Assembly: GCA_937915755.1 (NCBI GenBank)
Contig: CALGGR010000249.1
Coordinates: forward strand, 1-8,582
From: an uncultured Fretibacterium sp.
GTDB taxonomy: Bacteria > Synergistota > Synergistia > Synergistales > Aminobacteriaceae
Direction: 5' to 3'
DNA: 8,582 bases
Positions 1 to 5,980 of the stretch are shown here, piece after piece. How positions within the stretch are numbered: position 1 is the stretch's first letter; every line of letters begins with the position of its first letter. Both the position numbers and the translations under genes were made by a program. The notes below the pieces were generated by a model that saw only the letters and a program-made list of their open reading frames with translations, searched no databases and was not told the origin of the DNA.

Positions 1-30
1 CTCTTTCCCTACACGACGCTCTTCCGATCT
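1..30. other. Illumina TruSeq read-1 adapter remnant (artefact)
   Basis: The first 30 bases match the 3' part of the TruSeq universal adapter and end in GCTCTTCCGATCT. They are library sequence. The first base of the apparent TTG start of the following reading frame (position 30) is adapter, so that start codon is artificial. Confidence 0.98.
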
Positions 31-977
31 TGATCTACGACAACGGAGCGAGCCAGAAGGGCAAGGGCGTCAGCTTCCACCGGAAACGCTTCGAGGCTCA
101 CCTGCACAAGTTCTTCATGAGGCACGGGAGCAATGACGGCTACATCTTGCTGGGAGACTTCACGGGCTATTATGCGAACATTCCGCACGGTAAATGCCGC
201 GAGGTTTTGGCGCATTTCCTCTCGTGCTCCGTTGAGAATCCTGCCGAGCTGAGATATACACTTGGCCTGATTACACGGATATTCGGGACATTCCGGGTAG
301 ACGTGAGCCGCTTCACAGACTCCGAGATACAGGCGATGATGGACGGCAAAGTTGACCAGATGCTTAACCTGAACGCAGACCCTGCAACACTGACAGGGCA
401 GAAGTTCCTTGATAAGGGTGTGGACATTGGCAACCAGATTTCACAGAACATTGGCCTCATCTACCCTTACCGCTTCGATAATTATGCTAAGGTCATTGCT
501 CGAATTGAGGGCTACGGCAGGTACACAGATGATTTCTACGCTATCTCCGAGAGCAGGGAAGAATTGTTGACTCTGCTTGATGGTCTGAGAGTGGTAGCAC
601 AAGAGTTCGGGATAATCATCAATGAGCGCAAGACGAGAATTGTAAAGCTCTCCGGCTTTTACCGGCACTTGCAGAATGGATACAGTCTCACGGACACAGG
701 GCGGGTAATTCGCAAGATAAACCCGAAGAGCATAACCCGCGAGCGCAGGAAGCTCAAAGCGTACAGGAGGCTTCTGGATGCGGGGAAGATAACGTACAGC
801 GAGATAGAAAATATTTTCAAGAGCTGGCTGGGCGGCAACTATAAGCGGATGTCGCACCGCCAGATTTATAACATGACAGACCTGTATATCAGGCTATTCA
901 GGAGGAAAACGAAATGGAAAAAGGGACATTCACGGTTACGCTGGCTGATGGAACACAGCTCGGCGGACTGGAACTGA
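31..977 (+). CDS. Reverse transcriptase, DGR-like, 5'-truncated
   Basis: RNA-directed DNA polymerase of the phage/DGR type, missing its N-terminus because the insert begins inside the gene. Visible in order: a fingers motif YDNGASQKGKG at the very start; motif A GDFTGYYANIPHG, with the first catalytic aspartate; IGNQISQ, which fits the [I/V/L]GxxxSQ signature used to separate DGR reverse transcriptases from the QGxxxSP of group II introns and retroviruses; and the catalytic box GRYTDDF, with threonine where Met, Ala or Val is usual. A basic thumb-like region (RKINPKSITRERRKLKAYRR) follows. In DGRs this enzyme copies a template repeat with adenine-specific errors into a variable target gene. 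No template or variable repeat was found here; they could lie upstream, beyond the cut. The frame runs 64 nt into the next gene. The family is secure; the DGR role is inference. Confidence 0.9.
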
Positions 978-1240
978 ACGGAAATAATTTCATCAGTGCA
1001 GCAGAAGTAACAGAGGCAACATTCAGGGGCAAACTTGGGCGTGTAACCATAACCGGAGACGCTGAGGCAGACGAGGCAGGGCTTATCGGAGAGCACACCA
1101 ATATGGAGCTTGTGCAGGTTCAGCAGTACGGTGAAGAGTATTGGTTCATTCTGCGGGATATTAGCGCGGCAGAAATGGAGAAGTTGCAGACACGCGGCGA
1201 TATTGACTACATCGCTATGATGACGGGCGTAACACTCTAG
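914..1240 (+). CDS. Small conserved phage tail-locus protein, function unknown
   Basis: 108 aa. No enzymatic motif is seen. The N-terminal half looks like short beta strands (TFTVTLADGTQLGGLELNGNNF), followed by an acidic middle, the segment NMELVQVQ, and a helical C-terminus ending DIDYIAMMTGVTL. As remembered family knowledge, similar short proteins with LNGNNF and a terminal MTGV segment sit between tail-fibre or reverse transcriptase genes and XkdX/lysis genes in Firmicutes prophages, which is the position here. The start is set by AGGAGG at 900-905, 8 nt before the ATG, although this places the start inside the end of the reverse transcriptase frame. It is probably a tail or baseplate accessory component, which is inference from neighbours only. 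Confidence 0.85.
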   Translation: MEKGTFTVTLADGTQLGGLELNGNNFISAAEVTEATFRGKLGRVTITGDAEADEAGLIGEHTNMELVQVQQYGEEYWFILRDISAAEMEKLQTRGDIDYIAMMTGVTL

Positions 1241-1252
1241 GAGGTGAATGCA

Positions 1253-1387
1253 ATGTTCGAGAAAATCAAGAAGTACTACGAAACCGGCGTATGGAGTGAA
1301 CAGCGGGTACGTGAGGCAGTAGCAAAGAACGTAATCACGGCGGAACAGTTCAAGGAGATAACGGGGAAAGGCCTGCTTGGTGAGTAA
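1253..1387 (+). CDS. XkdX family protein
   Basis: 44 aa, MFEKIKKYYETGVWSEQ at the start and EQFKEITGKGLLGE at the end. This matches the XkdX pattern: a short helix with K-x-Y-Y, then a Trp or Tyr-x-x-x-x-V segment, then a second helix ending in an E-x-I-T-G motif. XkdX-like proteins are small components of PBSX-like and siphophage tail loci, placed just before the lysis genes; their exact function is not established. The start is well fixed: AGGAGGTG at 1239-1246 overlaps the previous stop codon and lies 6 nt before the ATG. Confidence 0.88.
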   Translation: MFEKIKKYYETGVWSEQRVREAVAKNVITAEQFKEITGKGLLGE

Positions 1388-1417
1388 GCAGGCTTTGTTT
1401 TTACTGGAGGTGCGATT

Positions 1418-1801
1418 ATGGCTAATGACACTAAGAACTTCAAGGTGTCTGAATTTGCCTGCAAACACTGCGGTGAGAATAAGATTGACCAGCAGGTTAT
1501 TGATATGTGCCAGAAGATACGCGACGCTCTGGGTGTACCGGTGCACGTCAACTCAGGTTACAGATGTCCGGCGCATAATACCAAAGTCGGAGGCGTAAAA
1601 AGTTCACGGCATGTCTTGGGCATGGCCGCTGACTTGTCGTCATCACTTTCGGCAGTCGACATGTTCAACACGGTCAAGAAGTTACAGGCCGCTGGGGAAC
1701 TCCCAGAATTGGGCTACTGCATTCTCTACAGAAAGAAAAACTTTATCCATGTTGATATTTCAAAGCGCGCGTCGGGAAGATTATGGGAGGAGAGGCCCTG
1801 A
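1418..1801 (+). CDS. Peptidoglycan peptidase, M15A family endolysin
   Basis: 127 aa, a complete single-domain M15A (D-Ala-D-Ala carboxypeptidase-like) zinc peptidase, here the probable phage endolysin that cuts peptide stems of the cell wall. Zinc-site motifs are intact: SGYRCPAHN (46-54), SRHVLGMAAD (63-72, fitting SxHxxGxAxD, ligands His65 and Asp72) and FIHVD (109-113, ligand His111). The N-terminus FKVSEFACKHCG is the usual M15A lead-in with its Cys pair. There is no signal peptide and no separate wall-binding domain, so export through the neighbouring holin is expected. TGGAGGTG lies 6 nt before the ATG. Its stop shares one base with the start of the next gene, so translation is probably coupled. 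The order lysin before holin is the reverse of many Firmicutes phages. Confidence 0.93.
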   Translation: MANDTKNFKVSEFACKHCGENKIDQQVIDMCQKIRDALGVPVHVNSGYRCPAHNTKVGGVKSSRHVLGMAADLSSSLSAVDMFNTVKKLQAAGELPELGYCILYRKKNFIHVDISKRASGRLWEERP

Positions 1802-2025
1802 TGCTCTGCTATCTGGCTATCGAAACTTTCCTCGCTGTCCTCTCAGATACTGGTTACAGATTTGACAGAGGAGTTGCTTGGTATGACGCTCTCGCTTATG
1901 CCGTCGGTAATGCCTTCGTCTTGTGGACTGTCCTCTATATCGTTTGGGAAATTCTAGGATGGAGCACTGCTTTCGAGCAGATTGACTACCAGGCTCGCGA
2001 CTTCCTCGGGAGGAGGCAATCTTGA
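1801..2025 (+). CDS. Small single-span membrane protein in lysis cassette
   Basis: 74 aa, not recognised as a named family. One clear hydrophobic segment lies at about residues 31-53 (LAYAVGNAFVLWTVLYIVWE), preceded by a mildly hydrophobic N-terminus and followed by a charged tail ending in RRQS. Position between endolysin and holin suggests a lysis accessory such as a second holin, antiholin or spanin-like protein; this is inference. I chose ATG 1801 over an in-frame ATG at 1783 because GGGAGGAGAGG (1785-1795) is a good Shine-Dalgarno for 1801, the TGATG junction with the endolysin stop indicates coupling, and the longer form would overlap the endolysin by 19 nt. Confidence 0.75.
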   Translation: MLCYLAIETFLAVLSDTGYRFDRGVAWYDALAYAVGNAFVLWTVLYIVWEILGWSTAFEQIDYQARDFLGRRQS

Positions 2026-2447
2026 CCGATAAGTACATTGATACAGGTTTTGCTTTGCTCGGAGGCTTTCTCTCGTGGTTCCTCGGCGGCCTCGACGGAC
2101 TCATGACTTTGCTCGTCGTCTTTGTTATCGCAGACTTCCTCACTGGCATTATGCGCAGTTATTTGACTCGCACTCTCTCCAGTGAGCTCGGCTTTCACGG
2201 TATCGCCAAGAAGGTCTGCATGTTCCTACTCATCGGCATCGCTAATGTCATCGATAATGAACTGCTCGCAAAAAGCGAAGTCCTACGCGACGCTGTCGTC
2301 ATGTTTTACCTCGCTAATGAGGGCTTGAGTATCACTGAAAACTCCATCGATATTGGCTTGCCTATTCCTGAGGCTCTCAAGGAACGCTTCATGTCATGGA
2401 GAACTAAGGAACTTACTAACAAAAATCCTCCTGACATTGACGATTGA
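2022..2447 (+). CDS. Phage holin, TcdE / Phage_holin_4 family
   Basis: 141 aa. Holin of the toxin-secretion/phage-lysis family, which forms membrane lesions that release the endolysin. Hydrophobic segments lie at about 9-24, 27-45, 65-77 and 88-98. Family hallmarks are ADFLTGIMRS (37-46), where an Asp follows a transmembrane helix, then KKVCMFLLIGIANVID (63-78) and FYLANEGLSITEN (95-107), followed by GLPIPE. The start is TTG at 2022, overlapping the previous stop by three bases, with AGGAGG at 2011-2016 placed 5 nt upstream. The acidic C-terminal tail is cytoplasmic in this family. It is the last gene of the plus-strand module. Confidence 0.93.
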   Translation: MTDKYIDTGFALLGGFLSWFLGGLDGLMTLLVVFVIADFLTGIMRSYLTRTLSSELGFHGIAKKVCMFLLIGIANVIDNELLAKSEVLRDAVVMFYLANEGLSITENSIDIGLPIPEALKERFMSWRTKELTNKNPPDIDD

Positions 2448-2503
2448 CTACAAAATTTGAGCGGGACAAGGGGGCTTTTCTTCCTCCTCATCCAGCTCTT
2501 CTC
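2448..2503. other. Convergent intergenic gap, no clear terminator
   Basis: Fifty-six bases separate the converging holin and methyltransferase genes. A G-rich run (GGGACAAGGGGGC) followed by CTTTTCTTCC is present, but it forms only about four base pairs (GAGC with GCTT). No convincing intrinsic terminator is visible on either strand. Confidence 0.5.
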
Positions 2504-4123
2504 TTATTCCCCAAGCATCGGCATTGACTGCTTCGCGTCGTACAAATAGTACTGACTCTCCATCAGCGTCTCAGCGTACGATTCTCGCCCTTCAAAGCTG
2601 TCGATTACCGCCTGTTCCTCGTTCGTCAGTTCCTCGTATCGTTTCCGCGCGTAACCCTTCGGGAGCCAGCCCTTGCGCTGAGAGCCGTAGATGTTCAGCT
2701 TCTTTAACAGCCGCTCGTTCCTGAAAGTGATATGACATGTCCCCTTCTTGTAGAACGTTACGTCAAAGTACTTCAGCCGGATATTTCTCATGTTCCCGGA
2801 CTTCCGCGCATCATCAATACTCTGCCTTACACTAAGCCCGCTCTGCGTCTCTCCGCTGTCTAAGTAGTTCAGCACCTTTTCTATGTCTGACAGTGTCCCT
2901 ACGCTGTGCTGATAGTTTGCGCCGTACTCAAGCTCTCCGTGATAACCCCATGCACAAAGCGGCAGTATCACGCGCCGGTTTATCTTCCAGCTCAGATTCG
3001 TCTTCCACCCGTTATAGTAGTGAATGTTACCGTTGTTCAGGTCGCTGTCCCACGAATATTGATGCGATAACTTCTCGAACAGCTCTAGGATGCAGTCCTC
3101 TACGCTCTTCACAAAGCTCAACACTATTTCCTGCTGAATCGTCTTCACGTTCCAGTACGAAAAATCATAGTCCGCAAGCTCGCTTATCCTCGAGGTGTAC
3201 TCGTAGTACAAGTTGCTCGTCAGTCTTTCCGTAAAGCTCGGATGCTCAAACAGCTTCTTCCAGTACTTTCGCCGCATTGCCCTCACGTACCCGTTCACGC
3301 TGAATCTTTCCGTGTACCCGCTTCCGCTGTCGTCTCCTACCCTCACGCTCAGAAGGCACTTCTCATCCATCGCACGGCTATGAAGCTCCAAGTATTCACG
3401 GTAAAGCCTCAATCCGCATTCAAGCTCTCGGTTATACATCGCAACAAATCCCTTCACGAAGTCAAGCTCCGCAAGTTCGCCTGTTGCGGCTTTCGCCTCG
3501 TACTCCTCGTAGTCTTTCTCACGGAGATTTGCGAATATCGTCGCCTCGTGCTCGGGTTCAGGCACTAACACATTCACGCTCGCCACCTCTACGGAAGTTG
3601 CCCTCTCCGCTTCGAGAAATGCCCCAGAATGGTACTTTATCTCCGCTCCGTACTGTCCCAGTTTCTGCGCTAATTCTTTGCGCTCGTTCGTGTATGGGTT
3701 GCGCAGGGTCTCAGCATTCAGGAGGCAGATTATCCCGCCCCCTGTTTTGCTCTGAACCTCTATTGCCTTCAGCAAGTGCCGCGCTCCCTGAGAAAACGGC
3801 GGGTTCATTATTACCAAGTCATAGTGCTTGTACGTGTGGTACGTCAGAAAGTCATCGTGCACAACACGGTAACCTTTCTCCTTCAGGATTGCCCGCAAGT
3901 CTGGCTCTATCTCTATGCAGTCTATATCGACTTTTCCCTTCCGCCAGTTTCCATGAAGCGACCATTCCTCTTTCGCTGACTGCACATAGGACACTATGTC
4001 GCCCTTACCTGCTGATGGCTCAAGAACATACTCGATTTGCTCCCAGTCGAGGCCTTCTGTTATTTCCGCAAGCAACGTTGCGGGTGTGGGGTAGTAATCA
4101 TCGCTCCAGGTCAGCTTCAGCAT
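2504..4123 (-). CDS. DNA adenine N6-methyltransferase with C-terminal DUF4942
   Basis: 539 aa. N-terminal half is a class I SAM-dependent methyltransferase: a substrate lead-in YYPTPATLL near residue 10, the SAM-binding loop VLEPSAGKGDI (33-43), IEIEPDL (70-76, acidic residue for ribose binding), HDDF (89-92) and the catalytic NPPF (107-110) of N6-adenine or N4-cytosine amino-methylases. The C-terminal half (about 225-490) resembles DUF4942, ending with YKKGTCHITFRNERLLKKLN and GWLPKGY; this domain is found fused to or next to phage methylases and its role is unknown. It probably modifies phage DNA against host restriction. Start ATG 4123 is chosen over an in-frame ATG at 4165 because it overlaps the upstream stop by 7 nt and removes a poorly conserved 14-residue extension. 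GAGGA lies about 10 nt upstream. Last gene of the minus operon. Confidence 0.88.
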   Translation of the reverse strand: MLKLTWSDDYYPTPATLLAEITEGLDWEQIEYVLEPSAGKGDIVSYVQSAKEEWSLHGNWRKGKVDIDCIEIEPDLRAILKEKGYRVVHDDFLTYHTYKHYDLVIMNPPFSQGARHLLKAIEVQSKTGGGIICLLNAETLRNPYTNERKELAQKLGQYGAEIKYHSGAFLEAERATSVEVASVNVLVPEPEHEATIFANLREKDYEEYEAKAATGELAELDFVKGFVAMYNRELECGLRLYREYLELHSRAMDEKCLLSVRVGDDSGSGYTERFSVNGYVRAMRRKYWKKLFEHPSFTERLTSNLYYEYTSRISELADYDFSYWNVKTIQQEIVLSFVKSVEDCILELFEKLSHQYSWDSDLNNGNIHYYNGWKTNLSWKINRRVILPLCAWGYHGELEYGANYQHSVGTLSDIEKVLNYLDSGETQSGLSVRQSIDDARKSGNMRNIRLKYFDVTFYKKGTCHITFRNERLLKKLNIYGSQRKGWLPKGYARKRYEELTNEEQAVIDSFEGRESYAETLMESQYYLYDAKQSMPMLGE

Positions 4124-4314
4124 TTCTTCACCGTCCTCACCACTACTATGCGACGCATATCCCATTCGTGAACAGCGTTATGCGGCTTATGCACTGCGAG
4201 GGTATGTGCTCCGCATTCAACGCAACGCGCGTAAAATATGTCGCTTTCGGCCAAGTTCACCAATTCGCCCGTACCCCCGCACATCGGGCATTCTTCATGA
4301 CAAGCTGTCCACAT
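4117..4314 (-). CDS. Zinc-ribbon protein, Lar-like
   Basis: 65 aa. Two CxxC knuckles, CPMCGG (residues 9-14) and CVECG (30-34), are spaced like the treble-clef/zinc-ribbon of Lar-type restriction alleviation proteins and related small phage proteins. The C-terminal HNAVHEWDMR matches their usual E-A-I-x-x-W-N-x-R ending. Lar of the Rac prophage modulates type I restriction-modification; activity here is inferred from the fold only. It overlaps the methyltransferase downstream, so the two may form an anti-restriction pair. Start: GAGG lies 9 nt before ATG 4314 and only 3 nt before an in-frame ATG at 4320, so 4314 is preferred. A longer frame to 4371 would overlap the upstream gene more heavily. 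Confidence 0.7.
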   Translation of the reverse strand: MWTACHEECPMCGGTGELVNLAESDIFYARCVECGAHTLAVHKPHNAVHEWDMRRIVVVRTVKKC

Positions 4315-4486
4315 AGTCATACGCCTCACGCACACGCTCGAACTTATCCTTTGCCTCCACAAGATGCTCAAAGCTCACTCCGGGACGGCTCAAAAGCTCA
4401 TCCAGTTCATCACGCGCATCCATCGCCGCACGTGCCAACACTAAACGAACTTCGTGCATTTTCACACTCGATACCCTAACTCGCAT
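4295..4486 (-). CDS. Small helical protein, unknown
   Basis: 63 aa, family not recognised. Almost entirely charged helix (LARAAMDARDELDELLSR and FEHLVEAKDKFERVREAYDY), so probably a small helical bundle or coiled coil. Start ATG 4486 has a good Shine-Dalgarno (AAAGGAG, about 9 nt upstream) and overlaps the end of the preceding gene by 11 nt, which indicates coupling. An internal ATG at 4459 is less well supported. It lies in the early operon between an unknown 152-aa gene and the Lar-like gene. No function can be proposed. Confidence 0.72.
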   Translation of the reverse strand: MRVRVSSVKMHEVRLVLARAAMDARDELDELLSRPGVSFEHLVEAKDKFERVREAYDYVDSLS

Positions 4487-4934
4487 TTTTTGCTCTCCTT
4501 TCTGCCTCGCGCTGTTCCATCGCTAAACGCTTCAGCTCCTCGTTGTCATCCGCATACAACGCCAGCAGCACTTCACGCGTTAATTCCAATTTCGCCTCGT
4601 AAGGGAATATCTGCACCTTGATCCAGCCCCTCACAAGCGCATCGTACTTCTGGTACTCCCTTACTGCACACCAATAACTTGCATTACTGCCCGCTATCTG
4701 CCCGCTCTCAACATCAGACACATAACGCCGGAAAAACGTATAGTACCTTTCGTTCAGCGGCATTCCGTCCCGCGCCTGTTTTCGCGTCATCCTGTGCAGG
4801 GGCGCATCCTCTCTTCCGTCCTCTCGAAGCGGCTTCACACGGCAAGGACATTTCACCTCGAACAATCCAGCTCGGTAATCCGACCAGTAAGGATCGCTCT
4901 GACGTTCAAACTCGATCTGCTCCATACAGTCCAT
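4476..4934 (-). CDS. Hypothetical phage protein
   Basis: 152 aa, family not recognised. The N-terminal part holds FEVKCPCRVKPL with a CPC pair, and the C-terminal third is highly charged and helical (DDNEELKRLAMEQREAERRA). The middle is aromatic-rich (ERYYTFFRRYVSDV and YWCAVREYQKYDALVRGW). No catalytic signature is visible. AGGA lies 8 nt before ATG 4934; an ATG at 4943 is also in frame but has no spaced Shine-Dalgarno. It is the first gene after the terminator-like hairpin at 4956-4983, so its expression could depend on read-through. Confidence 0.75.
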   Translation of the reverse strand: MDCMEQIEFERQSDPYWSDYRAGLFEVKCPCRVKPLREDGREDAPLHRMTRKQARDGMPLNERYYTFFRRYVSDVESGQIAGSNASYWCAVREYQKYDALVRGWIKVQIFPYEAKLELTREVLLALYADDNEELKRLAMEQREAERRAKNAS

Positions 4935-4955
4935 TTGTGCCATCCTGTAAAATTA

Positions 4956-4983
4956 GGAGCTGGATGTTGCAGCATCCAACCCC
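4956..4983 (-). terminator. Terminator-like hairpin inside the early operon
   Basis: Read on the minus strand, GGGGUUGGAUG pairs with CAUCCAGCUCC over 11 bp (9 Watson-Crick, 2 G-U), with loop CUGCAA, and is followed directly by UAAUUUU. This is the form of an intrinsic terminator or attenuator. On the plus strand the two wobble pairs would become A-C mismatches, which argues that the structure acts in the minus-strand RNA. It lies between the 99-aa gene (stop at 4999) and the 152-aa gene, so it is more likely a partial terminator or RNA-processing site than a full stop. Confidence 0.55.
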
Positions 4984-4998
4984 TTTTTAGTCTCTGCT

Positions 4999-5298
4999 CT
5001 ACCGCGTTCTGGGCTCGACTGACCGTGCGGCGGAGCTTTTCTTTTCGTGGTAGTAGCACTGCTTTATCATCAGTCCGTCGTTCCACCACAAGATACTTGA
5101 CGCGGGGCCGTCGTTCTCCGACCATGCTCGGAAACACGCACGGTCTATCTGCCGCCATGAGTACCCGCTTGCCCGCGCCTCTTCGATTTCTCCCATGTGC
5201 TCACGCACTAGAAGGTATATCACTTCAAGGCTCATGTTGCGACTTCTCCCAAAGTACGGGATTACTCCCTCAAGCTCCCTTAACACGCAGTTCTTCAT
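4999..5298 (-). CDS. Hypothetical protein with HTH-like segment
   Basis: 99 aa, family not recognised. A central stretch EEARASGYSWRQIDRACFRAW (about residues 39-59) has the look of a helix-turn-helix of the kind G-Y-S-x-R-Q-I; this is suggestive only. The C-terminus is rich in Trp, Tyr and basic residues (WWNDGLMIKQCYYHEKK), with no motif recognised. Start ATG 5298 is supported by AGGAGGG about 9 nt upstream, and the gene overlaps the end of the preceding one by 29 nt. A competing minus-strand frame (4853-5158) is treated as a shadow because it has no such signal. Confidence 0.7.
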   Translation of the reverse strand: MKNCVLRELEGVIPYFGRSRNMSLEVIYLLVREHMGEIEEARASGYSWRQIDRACFRAWSENDGPASSILWWNDGLMIKQCYYHEKKSSAARSVEPRTR

Positions 5299-5704
5299 TT
5301 ACTTTCGCCCTCCTGTATTCCGCTAATGCCTCGCGTGTCGCTTCGTAGTTCATGCTCACAAGGCCGTGCTCCTCTAGGTACACAAGCACTTCGTCTGTCT
5401 CGTCATACGGAACTCCTCTCATTGCCTGAAAGTTCACTCCATACAAAAGCAATTTCCGCGCCTGTGCCTGTGCCTTGCTTCCCCATGCCGTACGTTCACT
5501 GTACGAAGGGTCAAGTTCCTGAAGCCGTCCCTCTATCATTGCACGTACGTCGTCAAGCATATCCTCCAGCAGGTTGAACGACGGGGTCGGCTCATCATAT
5601 TCCGTCTTCGCGTCCGTCCGGCCGCTGTCCACGTCTCCCAACAGCTTACGGACTTTCTGAAGAAGACCATCCCATATGTACACTTCCTCACTTGGTGCTA
5701 ACAT
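5270..5704 (-). CDS. Hypothetical phage protein
   Basis: 144 aa, acidic, family not recognised. Mostly helical: WDGLLQKVRKLLGDVDSGR, then NLLEDMLDDVRAMIEGRLQEL, then ARKLLLYGVNFQAMRG, and a final helix ATREALAEYRRAKVNEEL. No cysteine pairs, membrane segments or catalytic motifs. Start ATG 5704 has AAGGAGG about 6 nt upstream, and overlaps the preceding 53-aa gene by 17 nt. The 20-bp palindrome at 5724-5743 lies just upstream of this binding site, so an RNA hairpin could influence its translation. Function unknown. Confidence 0.78.
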   Translation of the reverse strand: MLAPSEEVYIWDGLLQKVRKLLGDVDSGRTDAKTEYDEPTPSFNLLEDMLDDVRAMIEGRLQELDPSYSERTAWGSKAQAQARKLLLYGVNFQAMRGVPYDETDEVLVYLEEHGLVSMNYEATREALAEYRRAKVNEELRVKGA

Positions 5705-5849
5705 GTTTTGCCTCCTTGTATGCTAGGAGCATCGATGCTCCTAACCTCTCGTAGAATTTCCGCCGTCGTGCCTCGTGCGGTGCACATGCCCGGTATTTCT
5801 CCACACAGCGGCGGTATTCCTCCTTGAAGAACTCTGCGTCGCTCCTCAC
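5688..5849 (-). CDS. Small protein, GTG start, unknown
   Basis: 53 aa, basic, read from GTG 5849 (peptide begins with RSDAEFFKEEYRRCVEKYR and ends LAYKEAKHVSTK). It is supported by a 4-nt GTGA overlap with the stop of the upstream gene, AAGGAG 9 nt before the GTG, and an overlap into the next gene, all in keeping with the rest of the operon. It contains a 20-bp DNA palindrome (5724-5743) within codons for RLGASMLLA. No family recognised; probably a short helical protein. Confidence 0.68.
   Translation of the reverse strand: MRSDAEFFKEEYRRCVEKYRACAPHEARRRKFYERLGASMLLAYKEAKHVSTK
5724..5743. repeat. Perfect 20-bp palindrome
   Basis: TAGGAGCATCGATGCTCCTA is identical to its own reverse complement over all 20 bases. 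It lies within the 53-aa reading frame and about 12 nt upstream of the next gene's Shine-Dalgarno. As RNA it can form an 8-bp stem with loop UCGA; as DNA it could be a dimer-binding operator. Which of these applies is not shown by the sequence. Confidence 0.8.
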
Positions 5850-5980
5850 CGTTTTACGCTCCTTGCTAGGCAGTCAAGCTGACCTTCAAGCGCGTCCATC
5901 TGGAATATTCGCATCAGCCTCTGCCTCAGCTTACGGCGACGCTCTGCCTTTGTCCTCATCCTATACAGCCACACGTCCAT
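5846..5980 (-). CDS. Very small basic protein, unknown
   Basis: 44 aa, strongly basic: MDVWLYRMRTKAERRRKLRQ, then a helix MRIFQMDALEGQLDCLARSVKR. It overlaps the end of the 383-aa gene by 20 nt and the start of the next gene by 4 nt, so it fits the coupled layout of the operon. GGGGG lies close to ATG 5980; a second in-frame ATG (5959) would give 37 aa. Such short Arg/Lys-rich proteins are common in phage early operons; nucleic-acid binding is possible but not shown. Confidence 0.6.
   Translation of the reverse strand: MDVWLYRMRTKAERRRKLRQRLMRIFQMDALEGQLDCLARSVKR

Noticed and set aside
31..1240. A template/variable repeat pair for a DGR next to the reverse transcriptase
   Set aside because: I saw no near-repeat of about 100 bp differing at adenines, and the downstream genes show no C-type lectin-like features.
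1783..1800. Upstream ATG for the small membrane protein
   Set aside because: Those codons form the Shine-Dalgarno for the ATG at 1801, which overlaps the endolysin stop.
2448..2503. Bidirectional terminator between the converging operons
   Set aside because: The best pairing is about four base pairs with a wobble; it is not enough to call a terminator.
3484..4479. Long plus-strand frame of 331 codons opposite the methyltransferase
   Set aside because: It is rich in Ser, Pro, Arg and His without any domain, and is antisense to genes with clear motifs and coupling; a shadow frame.
4853..5158. Minus-strand 101-aa frame
   Set aside because: It overlaps two better-supported genes (4999-5298 and 4476-4934) and has no placed ribosome site.
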